A stretch of 64,000 nt of DNA, from assembly GCA_963827935.1 (NCBI GenBank), contig CAWHCN010000008.1, positions 248,001 through 312,000 of the forward strand, in the 5' to 3' direction. Below, piece by piece: positions 34,524 to 43,380 of the stretch; positions within the stretch are counted from its first letter, which is position 1, and each line of letters opens with the position of its first letter. The notes beneath the pieces were generated by a model. That model was not told the origin of the DNA. It searched no databases and saw only the letters and a list, made by a program, of their open reading frames with translations. The translations under genes were made by a program, and so were the position numbers. This DNA comes from DATFNV01 sp963827935. GTDB taxonomy: Bacteria; Planctomycetota; Planctomycetia; Gemmatales; Gemmataceae.

Positions 34524-36047
34524 ATGGATTTCTTCCGGCGAGTGGCCCAGCAGCTCCGCGAGGTGTGGGCGGGCATGAGTACCGCGCGGCGCGGACTCGT
34601 CGTGGCCGTCGCCGTCCTGCTGGCTGGCCTGGTCGGAGGCGCGCTCTACTATCGCGCCCAGACCGAGTGGGCCGTGCTCTACTCCAACCTCACCGAGGAC
34701 GATGCCCAGGCCATTCGCGACAAACTGCAATCCCAGGGCATCCCGGTCAAGGTCAGCTTCGATCACCGCACCGTTGAGGTGCCATCGGATCGTGTCGGTT
34801 CGGTGCGCATTGACCTGGCCGGCCAGGGACTGCCGGCGCAGGCCAAGGGGTACGAGCTGTTCGACAAGCCGTCGCTCGGTACCACTCCGTTCCAGCAAAA
34901 CGTGAACCTGCTGCGGGCCAAGCAGGCGGTGATTGCCAAGACGATACGGCAGCTCGAGCCGGTGGCCAATGCCACCGTGGAGATCGCGAAACCGGACCCC
35001 AGCCCATTCATCCGCGAGAAGCAACCGACCACGGCCAGCGTGATGGTGCAGCTCAAGCCCAATGGCACCCTGTCCCGGGCGCAGGTCAACGGCATCGTGG
35101 CCTTCGTCTCCAAGGCCGTGGAGGGACTGACCCCTGAGAACGTAACCGTGGTAGACGGCAAGGGGAATCAGCTTTCGGAACCAGGTGGGCCAGAAGGGGC
35201 AGCGGTCTCGTCGCAGCTCGATTATCGGCGGGCGGTAGAGAGTTACCTGGCTGAGAAGGCCCAAGCGATCCTGATCCCCGCTCTCGGGCCGGGACGGGCC
35301 GTGGTCAAGATTACCGCCGACATCAACTTCCAGAATCGCAAGGAAGTCCACGACACGATCCTGCCCGAGCAGAAGGCGCTGAAAAGCGAACGGACCACAT
35401 CGCGGACCAACAACTCCTCGGGGGCCGGCGGGGCCCGGGGCACGGCCGGGGCCACCGCCAACCTGGCGGGTCGGCAAGGAGGCGGGGCGGCCGCTAGCGG
35501 GACCACCTCGACCACCAAGGACGAAGACAGCGAATCGACCTACGAGTACTCGCGCAACCACCAGGAGCTGGAGGACCGGCTGGGCGGGATCAAGCGCCTG
35601 ACGGTGGCGGCCACGGTGGATCTGACACCGCCTGAAGGGGGCAAGCCGCCCCTGACCGCCAAGGACGTTGAGGGGCTGATCAGGCAGGCGGTGGGATTCG
35701 ACGAGCAGCGCGGCGACGCCCTGCAAGTGACCGAGGCCAAGCTGGCCAGCGCTGCGCCGCCGCCAGCGGAGGAAACGCCGGAGACCAAGGCCTTCTGGCG
35801 CGATCCCGAGTTCTTCCTGTGGGTCCGCAACGCCTCGCTGGCGATTGCCGTGGTCCTGCTGACCCTGGTGATGGCGCTGATCGCCTGGCTGCTAGTGAAG
35901 AATGCCCGCGCGCCCTCGCTATCAACGGCAGCCCTGGAATCCAACGCATTGAAAGAAACGGCGTCCGCGGACCGACTAGCGGTGACGGCCCGCCAAGACC
36001 CTGACGCCCTGGCCCGAGTCATCGCCGCCCTGATGGAGCAGCCGTGA
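34524..36047 (+). CDS. fliF: Flagellar MS-ring protein FliF
   Basis: 507 aa. N-terminal membrane helix (GLVVAVAVLLAGLVGGALYY), the YscJ/FliF ring domain with WAVLYSNLTEDDAQAIRDKL and GTTPFQQNVNLLRAKQ, a long periplasmic region with a low-complexity Gly/Ala/Thr insert (about 295-330), and a C-terminal helix (LAIAVVLLTLVMALIAWLLV). The cytoplasmic tail that should bind FliG is short (ends DPDALARVIAALMEQP). The 3' end is duplicated downstream around a palindrome (36025-36177). Confidence 0.93.
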   Translation: MDFFRRVAQQLREVWAGMSTARRGLVVAVAVLLAGLVGGALYYRAQTEWAVLYSNLTEDDAQAIRDKLQSQGIPVKVSFDHRTVEVPSDRVGSVRIDLAGQGLPAQAKGYELFDKPSLGTTPFQQNVNLLRAKQAVIAKTIRQLEPVANATVEIAKPDPSPFIREKQPTTASVMVQLKPNGTLSRAQVNGIVAFVSKAVEGLTPENVTVVDGKGNQLSEPGGPEGAAVSSQLDYRRAVESYLAEKAQAILIPALGPGRAVVKITADINFQNRKEVHDTILPEQKALKSERTTSRTNNSSGAGGARGTAGATANLAGRQGGGAAASGTTSTTKDEDSESTYEYSRNHQELEDRLGGIKRLTVAATVDLTPPEGGKPPLTAKDVEGLIRQAVGFDEQRGDALQVTEAKLASAAPPPAEETPETKAFWRDPEFFLWVRNASLAIAVVLLTLVMALIAWLLVKNARAPSLSTAALESNALKETASADRLAVTARQDPDALARVIAALMEQP

Positions 36048-36177
36048 ACGCGGCCGCGGTTCCAAGCGCAGGTGGCACGCCCTGAGGTACTCCGAAGGGC
36101 GTGTGGACAGCCATGCACGCCCTTCGGAGTACCTCAGGGCGTGCCACCGACCGCCCTGATGGAGCAGCCGTGAACGC
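36025..36177. repeat. 27-bp direct repeats of the fliF 3' end flanking a 33-nt inverted repeat
   Basis: The segment beginning CCGCCCTGATGGAGCAGCCG occurs at 36025-36051 and again at 36151-36177. Between them is a GGTGGCACGCCCT-type palindrome with perfect 33-nt arms (36071-36103 and 36116-36148), the same family as 11787-11866. The second copy repeats the last fliF codons and the stop. Confidence 0.85.
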
Positions 36178-36345
36178 CAGATTCCTGTGGCTGTGGAAAA
36201 GTTTGGTGCTGCGAGGAGGAGTACCGATTGTGACCAGGCGCCGTTGGTACCAGGCGGCCGAATTCCCGTCACGGCTCCGGTTTGTGGTTTACAGTAATCC
36301 CTGTACGCCCACCCGGCGTGCGCTTCGGCGGATGGATGCAAAATC

Positions 36346-37404
36346 GTGACCGGCCAAGAAAAGGCTTCCCTGCTTTTACTGAAGCTGCCTTCTGCTGAGG
36401 CGGACCGCGTTCTAGCGCGCCTGGACCGCGAGCGCAGCGAGCGCCTGCGCGTGCACATGCAGCGCTTCCGGCAGGCACCGCCGTCGCCGGAGGTCTACGA
36501 ACAAATCCTGACCGACCTCGATCATCTGCTTCGCGAACAGGTCAACGGATCGCACCAGCCGCCAGCTATCCCCGGCTTGAGCGCGAATGGGACGGCTGCC
36601 GTGCCGGCCCCCACTGGGGAAGCGAGCCAGGCAGCAGCTTCGGCGAATGGGACCGCCCATGCTCCCGAACTGCCCGACGAGGCCGCCAGCGCCGCCGATC
36701 CGCTGGCCGCCCTGCGGGCCCTGTCCGGCACGGGACCCGCTGCCACTGCCGCCGGCAACGTCGATCGCCTGGCCCTGGCCCTGAGCGATGAGCACCCCCG
36801 CACCGTCGCCCTGGTCCTGGCCCAGATGGAGCCGGAACGCGGCGGCGAGGTCCTGCGCCGCCTGCACCCCGAAATGCGCCGCCAGGTCTCCCTGCAACTG
36901 GGCCGCGAGGTCAGCGTCCATCCCGAGCTGATCACTCGCATCGTCCGTACCGTGCTTTCCAAGTGCCGCACCCTGGTGGAGGCGCCGCCGGCGCCGGGCG
37001 GCGGCAATCGCTTCAAGCGCGTCGCCGAGATGCTGCGCCGCCTCGACAAGCCCGACCGCATGGAGATCCTGGCCGCCCTGGAGCAGAACGATCCGCAGGG
37101 GGCCGTCCAGATCAAGGAGTACCTGTACGCCTTCGAGGACCTGCTGAACATCGAAGATCGCTCGATGCAAAAGCTGCTCGCGGAAGTCGACTCGAAGAGC
37201 CTGGCCTCGGCGCTGAAGGGCGCGACCGAGGCGATCCGCGACAAGGTGCGCAACAACCTGTCCAAGCGGGCGCGCGAGACCCTGACCGAGGAAATGGACC
37301 TGCAAGGCTCCCTGCCGCCCACGACGATCCAGCAGGCGCAGAAATCCATCGTGGAGGTTATCCAGCGGCTCGATCAGGCCGGCGAACTGACCATGGTGCA
37401 ATGA
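36346..37404 (+). CDS. fliG: Flagellar motor switch protein FliG
   Basis: 352 aa from a GTG start. N-terminal domain TGQEKASLLLLKLPSAEADR, a Pro/Ala/Gly-rich linker (about 75-130), then the conserved middle domain (DEHPRTVALVLAQMEPERGG) and C-terminal armadillo and torque helices (LLAEVDSKSLASALKGAT, VRNNLSKRARETLTEEMDLQ). FliG couples the stator to rotation. The linker is longer than in E. coli FliG. No strong ribosome site is seen before the GTG. Confidence 0.92.
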   Translation: MTGQEKASLLLLKLPSAEADRVLARLDRERSERLRVHMQRFRQAPPSPEVYEQILTDLDHLLREQVNGSHQPPAIPGLSANGTAAVPAPTGEASQAAASANGTAHAPELPDEAASAADPLAALRALSGTGPAATAAGNVDRLALALSDEHPRTVALVLAQMEPERGGEVLRRLHPEMRRQVSLQLGREVSVHPELITRIVRTVLSKCRTLVEAPPAPGGGNRFKRVAEMLRRLDKPDRMEILAALEQNDPQGAVQIKEYLYAFEDLLNIEDRSMQKLLAEVDSKSLASALKGATEAIRDKVRNNLSKRARETLTEEMDLQGSLPPTTIQQAQKSIVEVIQRLDQAGELTMVQ

Positions 37405-37439
37405 CGCAGTAGACTCCCCAACCCTTCGAGGTACACCCC

Positions 37440-38120
37440 GTGATACTTGAAGCTGTCCTCCGGTTGCGTGCCCATCCGGTGCGCGTGCTGTTGGCCGATC
37501 CCGCCGCGCCGCTGGACCCCGTGCGCAGCCGCCGCCGGCCGGCGACCCCCCCGCCCCACGTTCACCTCTCCGCGACCCCGGAGACGGAGGAACCAGGTGA
37601 CCGCGAGGAACGCGATCGCCTGGAAAGCCTGCTGGGTCAAGTCCTGGAATTGGCCGGCGAGCTGTGCGCGACCCAGCGCGAGCGCCTGGAAGAGATGCAG
37701 CGCGTCGCGGTCGAGCTGGCCTTGGCCGTCGCCCGACAACTCCTGTTCGACCGACTTGAAGCCGGCGCGTTTCCGGTGGAGCAGATGGTTCGCGCCGCGG
37801 TCCAGCGGCTGGAGCCGCGCCAGGCAGTCACCATCTATCTGAATCCCGAAGACCTGACCTTGCTGGAACGGCGCACGGCTGATGAGCCGCTGTTCGCCCT
37901 CGATACCGAGGAGCTGCGCCTGATCGGCGACCCGACCCTGGCGCGCGGCGGCTGCCGGGCGGAGAGCGGCGAAATGGGCGTGCTCAGCAACCTCGAAGAC
38001 CACCTCGCCGACATCCGGCGCGATCTGCTGCAAGCCCTACCCGCCGCGGAGGTCGAACGCCGCAAGCCCCGGGGCGAGCCGGCCCTGCGGCGTTTCCCGG
38101 AACGAAGGGCCACCGCCTAG
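37440..38120 (+). CDS. fliH: Flagellar assembly protein FliH
   Basis: 226 aa from GTG 37440 with GAGGT upstream. A basic/proline-rich N-terminus, a central helix (LLGQVLELAGELCATQRERL) and the FliH/V-ATPase-E-like C-terminal domain with VTIYLNPEDLTLLE and GDPTLARGGCRAESGEMG. FliH regulates the FliI ATPase of the flagellar export apparatus, and its gene lies directly before fliI. Confidence 0.88.
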   Translation: MILEAVLRLRAHPVRVLLADPAAPLDPVRSRRRPATPPPHVHLSATPETEEPGDREERDRLESLLGQVLELAGELCATQRERLEEMQRVAVELALAVARQLLFDRLEAGAFPVEQMVRAAVQRLEPRQAVTIYLNPEDLTLLERRTADEPLFALDTEELRLIGDPTLARGGCRAESGEMGVLSNLEDHLADIRRDLLQALPAAEVERRKPRGEPALRRFPERRATA

Positions 38121-38132
38121 CGAGGTGTCACC

Positions 38133-39452
38133 GTGCTCAAACTCGATGTCCAGGAACTGTGCCGCCGCGTTCGGGTGCGCGATCACTTCCGCAACGTGGG
38201 CCGGCTCCAGAGCGCCACCGGCGTGATCCTGAGCTGCACCCTCCCCGCTGCGGTCGGCGACCAGTGCGCCATTCTGACGTCGGGCGGCCGGGAAATCGCG
38301 GCTGAGGTCATTGGCTTCAACAACGGACTGGCCTACCTGGTCCCCTATGAGCAGGGCGAGGAGCTGTCGCCCGGGATGACCGTCGTCCGGCGCGGGAGTG
38401 GACTCTCGGTCCTGGTCGGCGACGGCCTGCTAGGGCGCATCGTGGACGGCCTGGGTCGCCCCCTTGATGACCAGGGCCCGGTGACTGGCTGCGAGCCGCG
38501 GCTGGTATCGCAGGAGGCCCCCGCCGCCATGCAACGGGCGCGCGTCCGCGAGCCGTTTGTCACGGGGCAACGCGCCCTCGACGGCCTGTTGACGCTGGGT
38601 CGCGGCCAGCGCGTCGGCATTTTCGCCGGTAGCGGCGTCGGCAAGAGCACTCTCCTGGGCGAGATCGCCAAGGGGTGCGAGGCCGATGTCAACGTCATCG
38701 CCCTCATCGGCGAGCGTGGCCGCGAAGTACGCCCCTTCCTCGACGACTGCCTGGGTCCCCAGGGGATGGCCCGCTCCGTTGTTGTGGTGGCCACCTGCGA
38801 TCAGACGCCGCTGATGCGCGTGCGGGCCTCGCAGGTGGCGATCACCATTGCCGATCATTACCGGGCCGCCGGCCGCAATGTCCTCTTGATGATGGACAGC
38901 CTGACGCGGCTGGCGATGGCCCAGCGCGAGCTGGGACTGGCCCTGGGGGAGCCGCCCAGCGCCCGCGGCTACACACCCTCGTGCTTCCAGCTCTTGGCCA
39001 GCACCGTGGAACGACTGGGGAACGACGCCACGGGCAGCATCACCGGCATCTTGTCGGTCCTGGTGGATGGCGGCGACCTCGACGAGCCGATCTCCGATGC
39101 CGTTCGCTCGCTGGTGGACGGCCATTTCGTCCTCGATCGCCGCCTGGCCGAGCGAGGGCAGTACCCGGCGATCAGCATCAGCCAGAGCATCAGCCGCGTA
39201 GCTCCCGAGGTGACCGATGCCGCCCACGTCCGCATCGCCCGGAAGCTCCGGGAGATCCTGGCGACCTACGCGGAGGCGGAGGACCTGATTCGCATCGGCG
39301 CCTATGCCAAGGGGACCAGTCCCCCGGTGGACCGGGCGATCGAGCTGCGGCCCGCGATCCTGTCGTTCTTGAAGCAGGAGATCGACGAACGGACCGGTTT
39401 TGCCCAGACGCGGGCGATGATGGAGCACATTGCCGCGTCGTGGCCCTTTTGA
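38133..39452 (+). CDS. fliI: Flagellum-specific ATP synthase FliI
   Basis: 439 aa from GTG 38133 with GAGGTG upstream. Rotary-type ATPase with Walker A IFAGSGVGKSTL, IALIGERGREVRPF, Walker B VLLMMDSLTRLAMAQRE and ARGYTPSCFQLL. Length and motifs match the family. It powers or regulates type III export of flagellar components. The stop is followed after one base by a GTTTAGC palindrome. Confidence 0.95.
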   Translation: MLKLDVQELCRRVRVRDHFRNVGRLQSATGVILSCTLPAAVGDQCAILTSGGREIAAEVIGFNNGLAYLVPYEQGEELSPGMTVVRRGSGLSVLVGDGLLGRIVDGLGRPLDDQGPVTGCEPRLVSQEAPAAMQRARVREPFVTGQRALDGLLTLGRGQRVGIFAGSGVGKSTLLGEIAKGCEADVNVIALIGERGREVRPFLDDCLGPQGMARSVVVVATCDQTPLMRVRASQVAITIADHYRAAGRNVLLMMDSLTRLAMAQRELGLALGEPPSARGYTPSCFQLLASTVERLGNDATGSITGILSVLVDGGDLDEPISDAVRSLVDGHFVLDRRLAERGQYPAISISQSISRVAPEVTDAAHVRIARKLREILATYAEAEDLIRIGAYAKGTSPPVDRAIELRPAILSFLKQEIDERTGFAQTRAMMEHIAASWPF

Positions 39453-39453
39453 C

Positions 39454-39534
39454 GTTTAGCCGCGAGCTTTTGCGAGCGCTTGCGAGCCTCCCGCGTAAGC
39501 GGGGGGAGGCGTTTGCAGAAGCTCGCGGCTAAAC
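39454..39534. repeat. GTTTAGC-family inverted pair
   Basis: 20-nt outer arms GTTTAGCCGCGAGCTTTTGC and its complement (one mismatch), with an internal CCTCCCGC / GCGGGGGGAGG stem. It lies between fliI and fliJ. Confidence 0.8.
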
Positions 39535-39547
39535 GGGAGACCTCACC

Positions 39548-40012
39548 GTGCAGCGTTTCGAGTTCCGCCTGGAGCGGGTGCTGAAGCTGAAGAAGCAGCG
39601 CGAGTGGCTGGCGGAGCTGCGGCAGATGGAGGCGCGCGCCGCTCTGGATACCGCCCGTTCCCGGGTGGCGGCCCTTCACGACCAGGTCGCCCAGAGCGCC
39701 GCCGCCCTGCAAACCAGCCTGGCCGGCGCAGTCCGCGATCCCGCCTGGCTGGCTCGCCATCAGCAAGCGCTGCGCCTGGGTCCGTTGCTCGAATTGGCGG
39801 AGGCGCAAGCCCGCCAGGCCGATCATAAGTACCAGGAGGCGAGTGCGGCCCGCACGCAGATTGCCGCCGAGGTCGAGGCGCTGCGGACCCTCCGGCAGCA
39901 GGAGTGGCACGCGCACCGCCGCGCCCGCCTCAGAGCGCAGCAGGAACATCTCGACGAGGTGGGCCTGCGCCGCTGGCAGGCGCGGGCCGAGGGCCCGGGG
40001 ATCCCTTCATAA
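39548..40012 (+). CDS. fliJ: Flagellar export chaperone FliJ
   Basis: 154 aa from GTG 39548 with GGGAGA upstream. Almost entirely coiled coil, starting QRFEFRLERVLKLKKQREWL, the FliJ start pattern, and rich in Ala, Gln, Arg and Glu. FliJ binds FliI and is weakly conserved; position after fliI supports the call. Confidence 0.85.
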   Translation: MQRFEFRLERVLKLKKQREWLAELRQMEARAALDTARSRVAALHDQVAQSAAALQTSLAGAVRDPAWLARHQQALRLGPLLELAEAQARQADHKYQEASAARTQIAAEVEALRTLRQQEWHAHRRARLRAQQEHLDEVGLRRWQARAEGPGIPS

Positions 40013-40028
40013 CGGCGAGGAGTGGGTA

Positions 40029-40815
40029 ATGCGCACCATCATCATCCTTGGCGTGATGGCCGTGGTCCTCTTCGGGGTCGCCTGGGGAGCTTCCAGCTAC
40101 CTGGCCACCTACCTGGACGAGAAGAATGGGGCGCACAAGGACGCCAAGGCCGGCGACACCGGCAAGGAAAAGGAGCTGCCCCCCTTGGCCCGCGGCGTCG
40201 AGACCCAGCCGCGGACGCGGACCGGCGCCGGCCCGGACAACGAGCAGCTCGTGCAGGAGCTGTCCAAGCTCCGCGAGCGGCAGGAAGGGGTTTCGCGCCA
40301 GGAACAGCAGTTGACCGCCCGCCGCCGGGCCCTGGAGATCATCAAGCAGGACATCCGCGGCGAACGCGACGAGATCGATCGCATGCGCCAGGAGGTCAGC
40401 GAGCAGCTCAAGGGGGCCGGCGAGGAGATCGAGCGCCGTCGAACGCCGGGCCCTGGACCTGGAGAAGAAGAAGCTGGAAACGGAAGAGCTGGTCAAGGGC
40501 GCCAAGCGGGGGATTTACGAGGCCGACACCATCCGCGCCGGCAACTCCAAGAAGGTCGGCGGCATCTTCGATACCGCGGACCCATCCGACGTGGCCAGCA
40601 TCTTCGAGCGGATGGTGGAGTCCGGCGACCTGACGACGGCGTCCCAGATTCTGGCCAACATGAAGGACCGCCGGGCCGCCAGCGTGCTCAGTGCGTTCAA
40701 GGACAAGGCCATGGCGGCCCAGCTGGCAGAAAAGATGGTCGGTCTGAAGCAGGCCAGCGCTGGCAGCGCCGGCCGCAACCCGCGGGTCGCGGCCGAGAGT
40801 GACGGCTCGCAGTAA
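40029..40815 (+). CDS. MotE-like protein with MgtE-N type C-terminal domain (frameshifted)
   Basis: Start at 40029 (MRTIIILGVMAVVLFGVAWG, an N-terminal membrane anchor). A coiled coil follows (LVQELSKLRERQEGVSRQEQ to the shift), then after repair near 40440 a C-terminal helical domain with FDTADPSDVASIFERMVESG and TASQILANMKDRRAASVLSA, as in MgtE-N/MotE proteins. About 262 aa. MotE chaperones the stator protein MotC in some bacteria; here it closes the flagellar operon. Confidence 0.78.
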
Positions 40816-41102
40816 TCCCGTCTCAGACATAGATGAGAGGCGCGGACAGCTACGCCCTTCCCCCAACGGAAGGCAGCGCCGATTCCCCGCAAACTCCCAC
40901 TTCGCATTAAATTCGCCGGGAATTATATGCGTCCTGGCGCGCGTCGCAACCACTTGTCAAATTATGACATGCGCCTTCACATTTCAGCGCCAAGCGCCAG
41001 GTCGAATATAATTCCGTGTGTGCGGACCCGCCCCGCCGACCAAGGATCAGCTTGAGGGCTGATGCCAGTCCCTGGCACACGTTCCGCTATGAACCTGACA
41101 GG
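40816..41102. other. Gene-free stretch after the flagellar operon
   Basis: No plus-strand gene seen. It contains the AT-rich palindrome TGTCA-AATTA-TGACA (40955-40969), which looks like an operator half-site pair, and a copy (40993-41016) of the unit at 7834-7857. The tail (from 41047) may be the original 3' end of a minus-strand ORF interrupted by the next element. Confidence 0.5.
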
Positions 41103-41431
41103 GTAAACATTCGGTTAATAGGGGTCGTGGTCGCAAGTCCAATCGGTACCTTGAGTTACAGCCCGAAAAATGGGCAATCTGGGTTGTCGCCCTAACTCAT
41201 TGGGGCAAAGTCAGTTGCGATGAAAACCCCTATTAACCGAATGTTTACCTGACAGGCCATCGGCTTTCCGTTCGCACTGCGCTTCTCTAGCTCTTCTTTG
41301 TGGCGGCGGAGCGCGGTGGCCGCGTTTGATCTGGTGCCTCTGAGCCCGTGCTTGAGCTTGGCCCTTGGGTCGGCTTCACTTTCCTTGGTGCCGCGAGCCC
41401 GCTTGAAAGTCTCGTCCTTCGTTCGACCCAT
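41047..41431 (-). pseudogene. Small basic ORF interrupted by a MITE
   Basis: From ATG 41431 (GGAGG directly upstream) the minus strand encodes MGRTKDETFKRARGTKESEA and continues RAKLKHGLRGTRSNAATALR, a Lys/Arg-rich helical protein. The frame enters the MITE at 41248 and ends at 41192. With the MITE and one 8-bp duplication removed it would continue VHSGTCARDWHQPSS and stop at 41047-41049. It may be a real small gene or chance; it overlaps the 5' flank of the IS110 transposase gene. Confidence 0.35.
41103..41248. mobile_element. 146-bp MITE with 23-bp perfect terminal repeats and 8-bp target duplication
   Basis: Ends GTAAACATTCGGTTAATAGG (first 20 of 23 bases, 41103-41125) and their exact complement (41226-41248). 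The flanking octamer CTGACAGG occurs at 41095-41102 and 41249-41256. The interior has no ORF and is less GC-rich than the surroundings. The features together define a non-autonomous transposon; the parent transposase is not in the window. Confidence 0.85.
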
Positions 41432-41481
41432 CCTCCGCCGACATTTTCTTCGCCCGTCCCTCACCGTCGTTGGAGGTCCTC

Positions 41482-42823
41482 ATGCCTCGGAAGAAGACAC
41501 GCCAGCCCATCCCGCCGCCCCGCATCGTCCGGCCCTGTGCCGCCGCCATCGAACGTCGGCAGCGCCAGCCACGTCGTCGCCGTCGACCCCGCTTGCGATC
41601 CGCAGCCCGTTCGTACCTTCGGCGTCTATACCGCCGACCTACAGACGCTGGCCGAGTGGTTACGCCACTGCGGCGTCACGAGCGTCGTGCTCGAATCGAC
41701 CGGCGTCTACTGGATGTGCTTATGCGACTTCCTGGAAAGCCAGGGCTTCGAAGTGGTGGTGGTCGATCCACGCAGCCTGGCCCGCAACCTCAAGAAGAAG
41801 ACCGACGTTTGCGATGCGGTCTGGCTGCAGCAGATGCACGCCTGTGGCCAGCTCAAGAGCTGTTTTCGACCCGCGCACGAGGTGCTGGCGTTGCGGACGC
41901 TGTGGCGGCATCGCGAGCATCTGATCACCGAGGCAGCCAAGCTCTTGCAGATGATGCTCAAAGTGCTGGTCCAGATGAATGTTCATTTGGACCTGGCCGT
42001 GTCGAGCATCGCCGGCGTCACCGGCATGCGCATCCTGCGTGCCATCGCCCAGGGGCAGCGTGACCCCCAGACGCTGGCGGCGATGCGCGATCCCAGCTGC
42101 AAGAAGAGCCGCGAGGAGATTGCCAAGGCCCTGGAAGGGACCTGGGACACGGCCCACCTGTTCGAGCTGAAACAACTGCTCAAGGCCTGGGACTTCTACC
42201 AGAATCAGCTCCATGTCTGTGACCGGGAGTACGCCAAGGCGGCCGGGCCGATGCCGGACAAGACCCAGGGGCGTCCGTTGCCCGAGTCCCAGAAGGCCGC
42301 GCCCAAGAGTCGCAACCGCCCGACGGAGTTCGACGCCGACGCCTTGATCTTCCAGTTGACGGGCGTGCGTGTCACGGAAGTGGACGGTCTGGGCGCCAGC
42401 ACGGTGCTGACGGTCTTGTCGGAGACAGGCCCGGACCTGGCGGCACGTTTCCCGACGGACAAGCACTTCGCGGCCTGGACGACGCTGGCGCCGCGCAAGC
42501 ACCAATCGGGCAAGCGGATCCGCTATCCCGCCCAGACGGCCAGCCGGGTGGCCAGGGCGTTTCGGCTGGCGGCGCGGTCCTTGCTCAGAAGTAAGAGCGT
42601 GCTGGGTAATTTCCTGCGCCGCCTGCGGGCCCGGCTGGGGATAGGCAGCGCCATCAGGGCGACAGCCCACAAGCTGGCGAAGCTCTTCTATCGCCTCATC
42701 ACGCGTGGGGAAGCGTATCGCCGTGAGAGCACGGCAGCCGAAGAAGTCAAGCAGCAGGAGCGTCAGGTCAAAGCGCTGCAGCGCAGAGCGCGGGAGTTAG
42801 GGCTGCAAGTGGTGCCGATCTGA
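41482..42823 (+). CDS. IS110-family transposase (frameshifted near the start)
   Basis: DEDD transposase: HVVAVDPACD (first Asp), VVLESTGVYWM (Glu), KKTDVCDAVWLQQ (Asp pair), then the C-terminal Tnp_20 part with GLGASTVLTVLSETG and the catalytic serine region RKHQSGKRIRYPAQ. Raw translation opens upstream in another frame; the plausible start is MPRKKTRQPIPPP at 41482, with one base lost near 41545 before NVGSASHVVAVD. About 446 aa. IS110 elements have no terminal inverted repeats, so the ends were not located. The 225 nt before the start may encode the element's bridge RNA. Confidence 0.85.
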
Positions 42824-43241
42824 GCAGGGTCGGCGGGGCAACAGACGACGTTGGGGAAGTAGGCGAGGTCGATCTCAAGCCGAGCCGCTTGGGGCGGTGG
42901 CGTCGAAAATACGCGCGCACCGTAAGATCGCTGCCCGAGCACGACACCTCTCGCCCGGGTAGCGGGGCCTTGTTCATTGAAAGCAAAACGAGCTGTCCGC
43001 TCAGGCTGACCCAGTGTGCGAAAGTCCCGCGGCATGCGTTTGCCGGATGAACCGTAATTCGCTCACCCTGCCGTTGTAACTCCTGCCCTGGCGCGGCCGG
43101 TTCTACAAACCGGCCGCCGGCCTTCCGCCTCAAGGTTCTCACTGTTACCACTGTCGGCAGCAGCACTTCCGGTCGTCGCTGGGAAATCCCGGGGCGACGG
43201 CATGGCCCTTGCTCCTGGGAGCGGCCACGGAGGACCTGCCC
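42824..43241. other. Gene-free 418 bp, partly IS110 right flank
   Basis: No credible ORF. It includes the hairpin GCGGCCGGTT-CTACA-AACCGGCCGC at 43093-43117. The first part presumably includes the right end of the IS110 element. Confidence 0.5.
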
Positions 43242-43367
43242 ATGCGACTTGCGCGAATTGGTACCATCGGCCTGCTGCTCGCCACCCTGGCCCAGGCGGG
43301 GTGCTGCCACTGGTGGCCTCACCATCACTGCTGCTATCCGCCGCCGCCCGTGGTGGGTCGCCCGTGA
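43242..43367 (+). CDS. Cys/His-rich secreted mini-protein (41 aa)
   Basis: ATG at 43242 is preceded by GGAGG with 7-nt spacing. The N-terminus is a short signal sequence (MRLARIGTIGLLLATLAQA) followed directly by GCCHWWPHHHCCYPPPP, with four Cys and four His in eleven residues. Cleavage could be by signal peptidase I after AQA, or the first Cys could be lipidated, although the lipobox is not typical. The composition suggests metal binding or disulfides. The strong ribosome site and signal peptide make it a real gene more likely than chance. Convergent with the DUF1080 gene. Confidence 0.55.
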   Translation: MRLARIGTIGLLLATLAQAGCCHWWPHHHCCYPPPPVVGRP

Positions 43368-43380
43368 GAGCAAGCGCCTT

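Noticed and set aside
33534..35726. 730-codon minus-strand open frame
   Set aside because: Antisense to flgC, fliE and fliF, which have clear family motifs.
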